This document shows, in pieces, positions 1 to 7,726 of a stretch of DNA of 64,000 nt (positions within the stretch are counted from its first letter, which is position 1; each line of letters starts with the position of its first letter). Source of the DNA: QGNO01 sp964493125. Lineage in GTDB: Bacteria > Chloroflexota > Dehalococcoidia > Lucifugimonadales > QGNO01. Below the pieces are notes generated by a model. The model was not told the origin of the DNA. It did not search any database and was given only the letters and a program-made list of their open reading frames with translations. The stretch is taken from NCBI GenBank assembly GCA_964493125.1, contig CAZBMS010000001.1, positions 1 through 64,000 of the forward strand, read 5' to 3'. The position numbers were made by a program, and so were the translations under genes.

Positions 1-338
1 GAAGGCTAGGAGGTAATGAAATAGCCCGAAAGGAAAAGGCTATGGAGGGACGTGTCCCACTTCACACGCTAAGGGCGGATATAGATTATGGTGTTGCAGA
101 AGCGGCAACAACTATGGGTAGGATTGGAATAAAAGTATGGCTTTATAAAGGCGATATTCTTCCTCGGCAGCAAGAAGAAGTTGAAGAATTAGGGACCATT
201 GAGGTTAATTTACAAGCTGGTGAAACTGAAGCTGAGGAGGCTTTGTTAGCTGCTGCTGAGAGTATTGATCAAGATGAGTCTCTTTCGTCCGGAGAGGAGT
301 TAAGTGAGGATATAGAGGAGGGAGATGTTACAGCCTAA
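1..338 (+). CDS. rpsC: 30S ribosomal protein S3, C-terminal part (5' end outside window)
   Basis: The reading frame is open from base 3 to the stop at 336-338. It encodes the end of the S3 C-terminal domain, including the family signature EGRVPLHTLRADIDYG. S3 binds 16S rRNA at the mRNA entry side of the small subunit. After the conserved core comes an acidic Ala/Glu/Ser-rich tail of about 45 residues that ordinary S3 proteins mostly lack. The ATG at 42 is internal, because conserved S3 sequence (RLGGNEIAR) is encoded upstream of it. The stop overlaps the start of rplP, which is the usual S10 operon order. The N-terminal KH domain lies before the window. Confidence 0.96.
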   Translation, partial: RLGGNEIARKEKAMEGRVPLHTLRADIDYGVAEAATTMGRIGIKVWLYKGDILPRQQEEVEELGTIEVNLQAGETEAEEALLAAAESIDQDESLSSGEELSEDIEEGDVTA

Positions 339-762
339 GAGAGTTAAGTATCGAAAAACACATCGTGGTCGGATGGCTGGGAAATCTCAGGCCGGCAGCG
401 CGGTCCTTTTTGGTGAGTATGCTATTAAGGCGATGGAGCCGGCTTGGATAACAGCTAGGCAGATAGAGGCTGGAAGGCGTGCTATTACCAGATATCTTCG
501 TAGGGGAGGCAACGTTTGGATACGAGTTTTCCCAGATAAGCCGATTACGAAAAAACCTGCGGAGACTCGTCAGGGTTCTGGGAAAGGGCCTGTGGATCAG
601 TGGGTTGCTGTAGTTAAACCTGGCAGGATACTTTATGAAGTCGCTGGGGTTCCAGGAGATACTGCGCGAGAAGCGCTGCGCTTGGCTTCGCATAAATTGC
701 CAATTAATGTTCGCATTATAAGTCAGCAGGAAATTTACTCGGCGCAAGGTACGGGAGACTAA
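325..762 (+). CDS. rplP: 50S ribosomal protein L16
   Basis: This 145-residue protein begins MLQPKRVKYRKTHRGRM and carries KSQAGS, the typical L16 N-terminus. L16 sits near the 5S rRNA and the A-site finger of the large subunit. The middle holds the conserved block RRGGNVWIRVFPDKPITKKP and then GSGKGPVDQWVAVVKPGRIL. It is slightly longer than the usual 137 or so residues, with a few extra C-terminal residues. The start overlaps the end of rpsC by 14 bases, indicating translational coupling in the S10 operon. Confidence 0.97.
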   Translation: MLQPKRVKYRKTHRGRMAGKSQAGSAVLFGEYAIKAMEPAWITARQIEAGRRAITRYLRRGGNVWIRVFPDKPITKKPAETRQGSGKGPVDQWVAVVKPGRILYEVAGVPGDTAREALRLASHKLPINVRIISQQEIYSAQGTGD

Positions 763-764
763 GA

Positions 765-968
765 TTGCGTATTCATGAAATAAGGGCTTTGTCTCAGGAA
801 GATTTAAAGAAGGAATTAGAAGAGTCCTACAAGGAAGCTATGAGCGTTCGGTTTCGGCTTTCGACAAGGCAACTCAGCGATACTTCTCAGCAGAAAAAGG
901 TGCGAAGGAAGATAGCTAAGATTAAGACAGTTTTGAGGGAAAGGGAATTATTGGAGCAGATGAAATGA
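765..968 (+). CDS. rpmC: 50S ribosomal protein L29
   Basis: This 67-residue, charged, all-helical protein has the L29 pattern of an N-terminal EIRALSQEDL helix followed by basic helices with FRLSTRQL and ARIKTVL-type segments (here AKIKTVLRERE). L29 lies near the polypeptide exit tunnel. The start is a TTG two bases after the L16 stop. No ATG or GTG lies nearby in frame, so TTG is the best choice. The stop overlaps the rpsQ start in an ATGA arrangement. Confidence 0.95.
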   Translation: MRIHEIRALSQEDLKKELEESYKEAMSVRFRLSTRQLSDTSQQKKVRRKIAKIKTVLRERELLEQMK

Positions 969-1594
969 GAAGCGACAACCGTAAAAGGCGGGTTGGGAAG
1001 GTTGTAGGAGATAAAATGGATAAAACTGTTGTTGTGTCCGTAGAGTGGCGTCAACGACACCCACTTTATCGCAAGAACATAAAGCGCATTTCTAAGTTCC
1101 ATGTCCACGATGAGCATAATGATGCTAAGTTGGGCGATACGGTACTTCTTATGGAGACCAGACCGATTTCTCGATTGAAGCGGTGGACGGTCGCAGAAAT
1201 TCTTGACAGGCACGAAGTGCCAGAAGTGATGCCGCAAGAGATAGGAAAGGAAGTAGAGGAGGGTTTTGAAAAATCCAGTGTATCTAATGTAACAGAAGAA
1301 GTGGCCGAGCCGCCTGCAGCAGAAGAAGCAGCAGAGGAACCTGCAGCAGAAGAAGTAGCCGAGGAGCCTGCAGCAGAAGAAGCAGCAGAGGAACCTGCAG
1401 CAGAAGAAGTAGCCGAGGAACCTGCAGCAGAAGAAGTGGCCGAGGAACCTGCAGCAGAAGAAGTGGCCGAGGAACCTGCAGCAGAAGAAGTAGCCGAGGA
1501 ACCTGCAGCAGAAGAGGCAGCCGAGGAACCTGCAGCAGAAGAAGTAGCCGAGGAACCTGCAGCAGAAGATAAGCCAGCAAAGGAATCATCTTGA
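965..1594 (+). CDS. rpsQ: 30S ribosomal protein S17 with long acidic repeat tail
   Basis: Residues 1 to about 85 are an ordinary S17 core: KVVGDKMDKTVVVSVEW, then HPLYRKNIKRISKFHVHDE, then GDTVLLMETRPISRLKRW. S17 is an early 16S-binding protein. The usual bacterial protein ends at about 80-90 residues, but this one is 209 residues long. The extra 120 residues are almost purely Ala, Glu, Pro and Val, built on a 9-residue unit PAAEEVAEE in nine tandem copies, ending in a short Lys-containing tail. The core is basic and rRNA-binding, so the tail presumably projects from the subunit. Its role is unknown. The start overlaps the rpmC stop, and the stop overlaps the TTG start of rplN. Confidence 0.95.
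   Translation: MRSDNRKRRVGKVVGDKMDKTVVVSVEWRQRHPLYRKNIKRISKFHVHDEHNDAKLGDTVLLMETRPISRLKRWTVAEILDRHEVPEVMPQEIGKEVEEGFEKSSVSNVTEEVAEPPAAEEAAEEPAAEEVAEEPAAEEAAEEPAAEEVAEEPAAEEVAEEPAAEEVAEEPAAEEVAEEPAAEEAAEEPAAEEVAEEPAAEDKPAKESS
1313..1555 (+). repeat. Nine tandem 27-bp coding repeats in rpsQ
   Basis: Nine in-frame units of 27 bases each encode PAAEEVAEE or PAAEEAAEE. A tenth unit (PAAED) is broken off from 1556. The units alternate V and A at position 6 and differ only by a few synonymous or Val/Ala changes, which is the signature of recent unit duplication by slippage or unequal recombination. Because the units are short and nearly identical, copy number may vary between strains and could be misassembled. 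Confidence 0.95.
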
Positions 1595-1959
1595 TACAAA
1601 TTTATACAAGATTAAAGGTCGCAGATAATTCGGGAGCTAGAGTGCTAATGTGCATCAACGTGCCTGGTGGCACTGGAAAGCGGTATGCGAGAGTTGGAGA
1701 TGTAATTGTGGCTACTGTTAAGGAAGCTACACCGAACACTGCTATAAAGTCAGGAGATGTGGTCAGGGCGGTGGTTGTGAGGACAGCGCAGCCGTATCGG
1801 AGGCCAGACGGGTCTTATATAAAGTTTGACGATAACGCTGCGGTGGTTTTAACAGACCAATCGCAACCTAGGGGTACTCGTATATTTGGACCTGTTGCGC
1901 GAGAGCTTCGTGATAAAGAATACATGCGTATAGTTTCGTTAGCACCAGAGGTTTTGTGA
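1591..1959 (+). CDS. rplN: 50S ribosomal protein L14
   Basis: This 122-residue protein is the normal L14 length and begins MIQIYTRLKVADNSGARVLM, the family signature. It also has VGDVIVATVKEATPN and the C-terminal RIFGPVARELRDK block. L14 lies at the subunit interface and contacts 16S rRNA. The start is a TTG overlapping the rpsQ stop (TTGA). L14 proteins normally begin exactly here, so the unusual codon is well supported. Confidence 0.97.
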   Translation: MIQIYTRLKVADNSGARVLMCINVPGGTGKRYARVGDVIVATVKEATPNTAIKSGDVVRAVVVRTAQPYRRPDGSYIKFDDNAAVVLTDQSQPRGTRIFGPVARELRDKEYMRIVSLAPEVL

Positions 1960-2273
1960 TGAATGTCAGGAGAAATGACACGGTACAAGTTATATCCGGT
2001 AGGGACGCTGGAAAGCGAGGAGTAATTCAGCAGGTGAATATTGCTAAAGGCAGAGTCATGGTAGAGGGTATTAATATGGTTAAGAAAAATCAGCGGCCTG
2101 CTGGTGATGCTAGGCAAGCCGGGATAATTCAAATGGAGGCGCCCCTACCCGTTTCAAAAGTGCGACTTATTTGCCCAAATTGTGATAAGCCAACGAGGGT
2201 TGCTCATTCTTATCTCGATGATGGTCGAAAAGTGAGGGTTTGCAAGGCTTGTAAGGAGATAATTGATTCTTAG
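1959..2273 (+). CDS. rplX: 50S ribosomal protein L24
   Basis: The KOW motif is visible near the N-terminus (DTVQVISGRDAGKRGVIQQV), followed by VEGINMVKKNQRP, as expected for L24, an assembly initiator of the large subunit. The C-terminus has two CxxC pairs (CPNC and CKAC), a zinc-ribbon form found in many bacterial L24 proteins. A GTG at 1956 and an ATG at 1959 are both possible. AGAGG at 1947-1951 fits the ATG better. The start overlaps the rplN stop. Confidence 0.95.
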   Translation: MNVRRNDTVQVISGRDAGKRGVIQQVNIAKGRVMVEGINMVKKNQRPAGDARQAGIIQMEAPLPVSKVRLICPNCDKPTRVAHSYLDDGRKVRVCKACKEIIDS

Positions 2274-2278
2274 GAAGG

Positions 2279-2962
2279 ATGATGAACCAAGAGAATTTGG
2301 AAAATCAAGAGTCTAACCAGACCGATTCGGTAAAATCTGAATCGAATAAGAAAAGCCAGAGTAAGCGACAACAATCAGTTAAGGCTGCTGGAAAAGTTTC
2401 AAATACTAAGCCGCCAAGCTTACTGCGTAAGTATAGGGAAGAACTTGCCCCACAGCTTATGAAGGAATTTGGGTACACAGTTCCTCTTCAGGTTCCGAGG
2501 CTTGAAAAAATAGTTATGAATGTGGGCCTTGGAGAGGCGTTAACTAACTCAAACGCTATAGATAATGTTACTCAGATGTTGACCGCAATATCTGGTCAGA
2601 AACCTGTTGTGACTAAGGCTAGGAAGTCAATTGCTGGATTTAAGATTAGAGATGGAATGCAAATAGGCGTTATGGTAACTCTCAGAGGACGAAGAATGTA
2701 CGAGTTTGCTGAGAGATTAACAGGTGCAGCTTTGCCTAGAATTCGCGACTTCAGGGGGGTTCCTGCAAATAGCTTTGATGGTCAAGGAAATTACTCCTTT
2801 GGGATTAGAGAGCAGGTGATTTTTCCTGAAATAGACTATAACCGGATAGATAGAATACGTAGTTTTCAAGTTACTTTTGTAACCACTGCGCGAAAAGATC
2901 AGGAAGCATTCAGACTTCTGGAGCTTTTTGGGGTTCCTTTCGCAAAAGTGGGAGTTAATTGA
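2279..2962 (+). CDS. rplE: 50S ribosomal protein L5 with N-terminal extension
   Basis: From about residue 48 this is a normal L5: LLRKYREELAPQLMKEFGY, then PRLEKIVMNVGLGEA, KPVVTKARKSIAGFKIR and a C-terminal FPEIDYNRIDRIRSF block. L5 binds 5S rRNA in the central protuberance. The full product is 227 residues against about 180 in the family. The extra 45 N-terminal residues are hydrophilic, rich in Asn, Gln, Ser and Lys, and probably disordered. AGGAA at 2272-2276 precedes two adjacent ATG codons (2279 and 2282), which supports translation from here rather than from an internal start. Confidence 0.95.
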   Translation: MMNQENLENQESNQTDSVKSESNKKSQSKRQQSVKAAGKVSNTKPPSLLRKYREELAPQLMKEFGYTVPLQVPRLEKIVMNVGLGEALTNSNAIDNVTQMLTAISGQKPVVTKARKSIAGFKIRDGMQIGVMVTLRGRRMYEFAERLTGAALPRIRDFRGVPANSFDGQGNYSFGIREQVIFPEIDYNRIDRIRSFQVTFVTTARKDQEAFRLLELFGVPFAKVGVN

Positions 2963-2969
2963 GGTATAT

Positions 2970-3155
2970 ATGGCCAAGGCAGCAAAAATAGCGAAGTGGC
3001 GTAAGCCGCCAAAATACAAAGTGCAGTACCACAGTCGCTGTAATCTTTGTGGGAGGCCAAGGGCGTATATACGCCATTTTGGGTTATGTAGAATTTGTTT
3101 TAGGACGTATGCGCTTCGCGGCGAAATTCCTGGAATTCGAAAAGCTAGTTGGTAG
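2970..3155 (+). CDS. rpsN: 30S ribosomal protein S14, zinc-binding type
   Basis: This 61-residue short form has C24, C27, C40 and C43 arranged as CNLC and CRIC, so it is the zinc-binding type Z S14. It helps assemble the 30S head. It ends with the usual GEIPGIRKASW. The start was chosen at ATG 2970, five bases after GAGG at 2961-2964. Starting there gives exactly the family length. It follows rplE by seven bases, as in the spc operon. Confidence 0.97.
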   Translation: MAKAAKIAKWRKPPKYKVQYHSRCNLCGRPRAYIRHFGLCRICFRTYALRGEIPGIRKASW

Positions 3156-3163
3156 GTGAAAAA

Positions 3164-3562
3164 GTGAGTCATTCCGATCCGATTGCAGATATGTTAACAC
3201 GAATACGAAATGGTATAGCCGTCCAGCGGGACTGGGTTTCTGCGCCATCTTCTAAACAAAAGACGGCTATTGTAGAGCTCTTGAAAAATGAGGGCTTCAT
3301 TAGTGATTATCAAGTCGCAGAGGAAGAAGGGTGGCAAGAATTACGAATCAAGCTTCAATACGATGATGTTAATAGGTCAATTATCAAAGGTCTTAAGCGC
3401 ATTAGCAAACCGGGATTGCGGGTTTATTTAGGTAAAAAACAGTTGCCAAGATTCTTTGCTGGTCGTGGATTGTCGATAGTTTCCACTTCCAAAGGTTTAA
3501 TGACTGGCCGTGAGGCCTGGAAGCAGGGGATTGGCGGAGAGATACTTTGTTACGTGTGGTAG
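3164..3562 (+). CDS. rpsH: 30S ribosomal protein S8
   Basis: This 132-residue product has the N-terminal DPIADMLTRIRNG signature and a C-terminal GLSIVSTSKGLMTGREAW block followed by GGEILCYVW, all diagnostic of S8. S8 binds helix 21 of 16S rRNA. The GTG at 3164 is preferred over an in-frame start at 3149, because AGGTG at 3154-3158 is well spaced and homologous proteins begin at this point. It starts eight bases after the S14 stop. Confidence 0.96.
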   Translation: MSHSDPIADMLTRIRNGIAVQRDWVSAPSSKQKTAIVELLKNEGFISDYQVAEEEGWQELRIKLQYDDVNRSIIKGLKRISKPGLRVYLGKKQLPRFFAGRGLSIVSTSKGLMTGREAWKQGIGGEILCYVW

Positions 3563-3566
3563 GAAT

Positions 3567-4112
3567 ATGTCGAGAATAGGAAGACAACCGATAGATATAC
3601 CGTCCGGAGTCCAGGTCAAGGTGGACAATTCTGAGGTCTTTGTAGAAGGCCCAAAGGGTTCCCTTTCGCGAGGAATTTTGGAAGGTATTGTAGTGGATGT
3701 CAGAGAATCTTCGGTAGTAGTTACTAGAGAATCTGATTCTAGAAATCACAGATCCTTACATGGGCTAACTCGTACTCTAATCTCGAATATGGTTTTAGGT
3801 GTATCAGAGGGGTATCAGAAAACACTGGATATAGTGGGTGTGGGATACAGGGCGCAACAATCCGGAGATGGTGTAACAGTCAATGTGGGGTACTCTCATC
3901 CAGTGGAGGTGAATCCTGTTGAGGGAATTACCTTAGAAGTTGAAGGCAATAATCGAATACATGTTAAGGGGATAGATAAGCAGCTAGTTGGTGAAATCGC
4001 TGCCCAAATTAAGAAAATAAGAAAACCCAACGTTTATACAGGTAAAGGTATTAGGTATCTAGATGAGCAAGTTAGGCTAAAACCTGGCAAGAGCGCAGCT
4101 AGGGCAAGGTAA
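3567..4112 (+). CDS. rplF: 50S ribosomal protein L6
   Basis: This 181-residue protein has the two-domain L6 layout: MSRIGRQPIDIPSGVQV at the start, GPKGSLSR and LHGLTRTLISNMVLGV in the middle, and KKIRKPNVYTGKGIRY near the end. L6 lies near the factor-binding site. AGGAA at 3561-3565 precedes the ATG at 3567. An upstream in-frame ATG at 3510 would overlap rpsH and add non-homologous residues, so it was not used. Confidence 0.97.
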   Translation: MSRIGRQPIDIPSGVQVKVDNSEVFVEGPKGSLSRGILEGIVVDVRESSVVVTRESDSRNHRSLHGLTRTLISNMVLGVSEGYQKTLDIVGVGYRAQQSGDGVTVNVGYSHPVEVNPVEGITLEVEGNNRIHVKGIDKQLVGEIAAQIKKIRKPNVYTGKGIRYLDEQVRLKPGKSAARAR

Positions 4113-4117
4113 AAGAT

Positions 4118-4480
4118 ATGGGACGCTATAGTACTAGAAGTAGTGGAAGAAAATTAAGGCATATAAGGGTCAGGAAGAAGGTTGTTGGTACGGCTGAACG
4201 ACCACGCTTGACCGTATTTCGTAGCTCGAGGCAAGTATATGCGCAGCTTATAGATGATTCTTTAGGACATACGATGGCCTCAGCATCTAGTTTGCCTCTT
4301 AAAGAGGACTATAAAGAAGCCACCAAGACAAACACTGCTGCGGTCGTAGGTAAGAATATAGCAGAAGTCGCAGTAAAGCTGGGTGTATCCAGAATAGTTT
4401 TTGATAGAGGTGGCTATAAATATCACGGCAGAATTAAGGCACTTGCTGAAGCCGTCCGTGAGGGGGGGCTTGTATTCTAA
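4118..4480 (+). CDS. rplR: 50S ribosomal protein L18
   Basis: This 120-residue protein has a basic N-terminus and the L18 blocks RPRLTVFRSSRQVYAQLIDD and VSRIVFDRGGYKYHGRIKAL. L18 delivers 5S rRNA to the large subunit together with L5. The gene starts six bases after rplF and its stop shares a base with the rpsE ATG (TAATG), so translation is probably coupled. Confidence 0.97.
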   Translation: MGRYSTRSSGRKLRHIRVRKKVVGTAERPRLTVFRSSRQVYAQLIDDSLGHTMASASSLPLKEDYKEATKTNTAAVVGKNIAEVAVKLGVSRIVFDRGGYKYHGRIKALAEAVREGGLVF

Positions 4481-5067
4481 TGACAACACGTAATGACAGG
4501 AGGGGCCAAGGTTTCTTTGATGAAGCGCAATCGGGTCTCTCGGAAAGAGTAGTCAACATTCGGCGGGTGGCAAAAGTTGTTAAAGGTGGTCGTCATCTTA
4601 CTTTTAGTGCATTGGTAGTGGTTGGTGATAATCAAGGTAGAGTTGGGTCTGGGTTGGGAAAAGCTGTGGCTATTCCGGACGCCGTAAGGAAAGGCGTTTC
4701 TATAGCTGAGAAGACTTTGATTACAGTTCCCTTGAAAGGGACTACTATTCCTCACCAAGTAGAGGCTAAATATGGTGCGGCTAAAGTTTTGGTAAAACCC
4801 GCGCCTCCCGGCACCGGGATAAAATCCGGGCCTTCGATGCGTGTAGTGTTGGATATGGTAGGAGCTAAGGACATAGTTGCCAAATCCCTTCGTAGTCAAA
4901 ACCCGATTAATGTAGTTCGTGCCACAATTGAGGCTCTAAGCCAATTGGAAGAACTTTCTGCACAAGTGGAACCAGATATCCTGGACGATGCTAATGAATC
5001 ACAGGCGCCCTTTGTACAGGAAGACCTAGAAGCTGAAGAAGAATTAAATGATGAGACTGAAGGCTAG
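4480..5067 (+). CDS. rpsE: 30S ribosomal protein S5 with acidic C-terminus
   Basis: The S5 double-stranded RNA-binding domain is clear (VVNIRRVAKVVKGGRHLTF), followed by GRVGSGLGKAVAIPDAVRKG and the C-terminal domain PAPPGTGIKSGPSMR. S5 acts in translational fidelity and helicase activity at the mRNA entry site. At 195 residues it is about 25-30 residues longer than typical. The extra part is a Glu/Asp/Leu-rich acidic tail, paralleling the tails on S3, S17 and RpoA in this operon. Confidence 0.96.
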   Translation: MTTRNDRRGQGFFDEAQSGLSERVVNIRRVAKVVKGGRHLTFSALVVVGDNQGRVGSGLGKAVAIPDAVRKGVSIAEKTLITVPLKGTTIPHQVEAKYGAAKVLVKPAPPGTGIKSGPSMRVVLDMVGAKDIVAKSLRSQNPINVVRATIEALSQLEELSAQVEPDILDDANESQAPFVQEDLEAEEELNDETEG

Positions 5068-5073
5068 GATGTT

Positions 5074-5253
5074 ATGAGTGACTTGTTGATAACGTGGACT
5101 AAGAGCACCATAGGATACCCTGAAAAACAGCGCCGAGTTATAAAGGCACTTGGTTTGAGGAAGCTAAATCACACAGTTAAGCATTCAAATAGTCCAACTA
5201 TTCGTGGGATGCTACATAAGGTGAGGCATCTCATAAAAGTTGAAGGCCTATAG
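5074..5253 (+). CDS. rpmD: 50S ribosomal protein L30
   Basis: This small 59-residue frame between rpsE and rplO starts with MSDLLITWTKSTIGYPEKQR and continues with ALGLRKLNHTVKH and TIRGMLHKVRHLIKVE, the L30 pattern. Its length and its position between S5 and L15 match the spc operon exactly. L30 is a small protein on the large subunit surface. The ATG lies six bases after the rpsE stop. Confidence 0.95.
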   Translation: MSDLLITWTKSTIGYPEKQRRVIKALGLRKLNHTVKHSNSPTIRGMLHKVRHLIKVEGL

Positions 5254-5268
5254 GTTGGTAGGTGAGAC

Positions 5269-5712
5269 ATGAAACAACATGAATTAAGTGGCAATATAGG
5301 CTCTAGAACTCGACGTCGTCGTGTAGGCAGGGGTGATGGTAGCGGACGTGGTAATTACTCTGGGCGTGGGATGAAGGGGCAAAAATCACGTAGTGGCGGG
5401 AAGTTGCGCCGTGGTTTTGCCGGCGGCACGTTGCCAATGATGAAGGCATTGCCTATGTTAAGAGGTTTCACCAACATATTCCGAGTTGAATATCAGGAAG
5501 TTAACATTGGTCGATTAGGGTATTTTCCGGCTGGGACCACAGTCACCCCGGAGATTCTCAAGGAGTCTGGCATTATTAAGAGTATCAGAAAGCCAGTCAA
5601 AATACTGGGTAGAGGCGAGTTGGGTAATTCAATTAAGGTGATTGCTCATAAGTTTAGTAAGTCAGCGAAGTTGGGTATTGAGTCTGCAGGTGGATCGATA
5701 GAATCATTATGA
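5269..5712 (+). CDS. rplO: 50S ribosomal protein L15
   Basis: This 147-residue protein begins with an L15 N-terminus rich in Arg and Gly (SRTRRRRVGRGDGSGRG and GMKGQKSRSGG) and ends with the KVIAHKFSKSAKLGIE domain. L15 is a late-assembling large subunit protein. GGTAGGTGA just upstream provides the ribosome binding site. The stop overlaps the secY start in an ATGA arrangement. Confidence 0.97.
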   Translation: MKQHELSGNIGSRTRRRRVGRGDGSGRGNYSGRGMKGQKSRSGGKLRRGFAGGTLPMMKALPMLRGFTNIFRVEYQEVNIGRLGYFPAGTTVTPEILKESGIIKSIRKPVKILGRGELGNSIKVIAHKFSKSAKLGIESAGGSIESL

Positions 5713-7055
5713 CTACTAGAGCTACATCTTCAAGGCAAACACCGTCTTCAAGACCTGCATTATTGCAGGCCATGATTGATGCATTTCGTGTGCCAGATTT
5801 AAGATTCAGGATTCTTTTTCTGTTAGGGATGTTGGTGGTTTTCCGATTCTTAGCCCATGTGCCTGTGACCAATATAGATAGAGATGCTTTGAGCGGTGCA
5901 TTTGAGAGCAATCAACTTCTTGGATTCATAGATCTTTTCAGCGGAGGCGGTTTACGCAACCTTAGCATAATGGCTTTGGGCGTTTACCCATACATTACGT
6001 CGTCAATTGTGATGCAGTTAATGTCTCCAGTTATACCGCGTCTTCAGGCATTGGCTAAAGAAGGCGAAGCGGGTAGGCAGAAGATGAATCAAATAACCCA
6101 TTACCTAATGGTTCCTATAGCGTTAGCCCAAGGGTACGGTCAGATCCATTTGATCAACCGTTTCGGAGGACTTGCGGGTTCGGACTATGTGGGGGGGCTT
6201 GATTTAACAGTAATGACAATGATCCTTTCTATGACTGCAGGTTCGGTATTTTTGGTTTGGCTTGGCGAACTTATAACTGAGAAAGGTATTGGAAATGGTG
6301 TTTCGATCATAATATTTGCAGGCATAGTGGCGCAATTTCCTCAAATGGTAGGCCAGGGATTCCTTGAGCGTAATAACCTTGGTGGGTTATTGTTGCTTGT
6401 TGCGATTGGTGTACTGATTGTTTATCTCATAGTGGTTTTTACTGAAGCTCAACGTCGAGTCCCAGTTCAGTATGGTAGAAGTGTGTTTCGCGGAGGAAGG
6501 ATGTATAGACAATCAGGTGCGAGTTACGTTCCGTTGCGCGTCAACTCCGCTGGAATGATCCCGCTAATTTTTGCCTTTTCAATAATGATCCTTCCAGCTA
6601 CTTTAGCCAGTTACATTGCCAGTCCAACTAGTACTACTACATTTGGGCAGATCGCCCGGTTTTTTGAAACTTCTTTAGCTCCTACCGGGCTGACTTATTG
6701 GGCGTTTGTATTTATCCTAGTGGTTTTGTTTACATTCTTTTACACGCTGGTCACATTTCAGCAGCAAAACTTGGCTGAGAACCTTCAAAAAAATGGTGGG
6801 TTCATACCTGGAATAAGGCCAGGACGATCTACCTCGGATTTTCTTAATCGTGTTGTAATACGCATCACATGGGGTGGAGCTATATTTCTTGGTGCGGTAG
6901 CCGTTATACCATATTTCGCGACCATGATAACTGATATTAGAGCGATACAATTAAGCAGTGCCAGTTTGCTAATTATGGTGGGTGTGGCACTGGACACGTT
7001 GCGCCAACTCGAGGCACAACTGCTCATGCGGAATTATGAAGGCTTTTTGAGTTAG
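5709..7055 (+). CDS. secY: Preprotein translocase subunit SecY
   Basis: This 448-residue polytopic membrane protein has about ten hydrophobic segments and forms the protein-conducting channel with SecE and SecG. Family motifs include the first membrane segment with FLAHVPVTNIDRDAL, GVYPYITSSIVMQLM, the cytoplasmic loop QRRVPVQYGR and the GFIPGIRPGRST block in the C-terminal half. Length and position (after rplO, before adk) are standard. The start overlaps the rplO stop by four bases. Confidence 0.97.
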   Translation: MTTRATSSRQTPSSRPALLQAMIDAFRVPDLRFRILFLLGMLVVFRFLAHVPVTNIDRDALSGAFESNQLLGFIDLFSGGGLRNLSIMALGVYPYITSSIVMQLMSPVIPRLQALAKEGEAGRQKMNQITHYLMVPIALAQGYGQIHLINRFGGLAGSDYVGGLDLTVMTMILSMTAGSVFLVWLGELITEKGIGNGVSIIIFAGIVAQFPQMVGQGFLERNNLGGLLLLVAIGVLIVYLIVVFTEAQRRVPVQYGRSVFRGGRMYRQSGASYVPLRVNSAGMIPLIFAFSIMILPATLASYIASPTSTTTFGQIARFFETSLAPTGLTYWAFVFILVVLFTFFYTLVTFQQQNLAENLQKNGGFIPGIRPGRSTSDFLNRVVIRITWGGAIFLGAVAVIPYFATMITDIRAIQLSSASLLIMVGVALDTLRQLEAQLLMRNYEGFLS

Positions 7056-7063
7056 GAGATGAT

Positions 7064-7717
7064 TTGAGAATAGTAATGCTTGGACTAGCTGGAGCTGGAA
7101 AGGGTACTCAAGGTCAGTTATTGAAGGATGAACTAGGCTTGAGTTTCTTGTCATCTGGTGATCTTTTTAGAGATCATCAGAATGAGGGGACCGAACTTGG
7201 GCTGCTTGCTAGGAATTACATGAAAAATGGTCAGCTAGTTCCGGATGAAATAACGATCAAAATGATAATTGATGGTGTGAATAATGTTGGATCAGGAGGG
7301 TTTGTGCTTGATGGTTTTCCGAGAACGCTCTCACAAGCGGAAGCGTTGGATAGGGCCTTAATAAACAACCCCATAGATTGCGTTATTTATATGCGATTGA
7401 ATGAGGATAAACTTCTTGCAAGATTAAGCGATAGGTTAGTTTGTAGATCCTGTGGCACTCCGTATAGTAAAAGGGCTATAGAGGATATCAAAGATTGTGG
7501 GAAATGTGAGGGGCAATTATACGAAAGGGAAGATGATAAACCAGAAATTGTAAAAAAGAGACTTCAGGTACAGCTTCCAGGTCTTCACCAGTTGATTAGC
7601 TATTACACTAGCCAAGGTAAGTTAGTTGAAGTCAATGGGGACCAATCGGTTGGGGATGTATTGCATGATGCCCTTTCAGCTGTATCAGAAATTGTAGTTG
7701 GAAATCTATCTAAATAA
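7064..7717 (+). CDS. adk: Adenylate kinase, zinc-lid form
   Basis: Catalyses ATP + AMP to two ADP in the cytoplasm. The P-loop GLAGAGKGTQ is at residues 7-16, the AMP-binding segment is SSGDLFR, and the core motif is VLDGFPRTLSQAEAL. The lid contains four cysteines (C127, C130, C145, C148), the zinc-binding version common outside Proteobacteria. At 217 residues it is a long-lid enzyme. The start is TTG at 7064 with AGGAG at 7054-7058 and no competing ATG. Its place between secY and map is typical. Confidence 0.96.
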   Translation: MRIVMLGLAGAGKGTQGQLLKDELGLSFLSSGDLFRDHQNEGTELGLLARNYMKNGQLVPDEITIKMIIDGVNNVGSGGFVLDGFPRTLSQAEALDRALINNPIDCVIYMRLNEDKLLARLSDRLVCRSCGTPYSKRAIEDIKDCGKCEGQLYEREDDKPEIVKKRLQVQLPGLHQLISYYTSQGKLVEVNGDQSVGDVLHDALSAVSEIVVGNLSK

Positions 7718-7726
7718 ACATAGGCA

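Noticed and set aside
1313..1570. Tandem repeat as a CRISPR array
   Set aside because: The units are contiguous, in frame, lack spacers and encode protein.
1066..1599. Long open frames on the - strand over the S17 gene
   Set aside because: They arise because the repeat is free of stops in several frames, and they encode only Ser/Ala or Leu-rich repeats. The + strand frame is a known protein in its normal operon.
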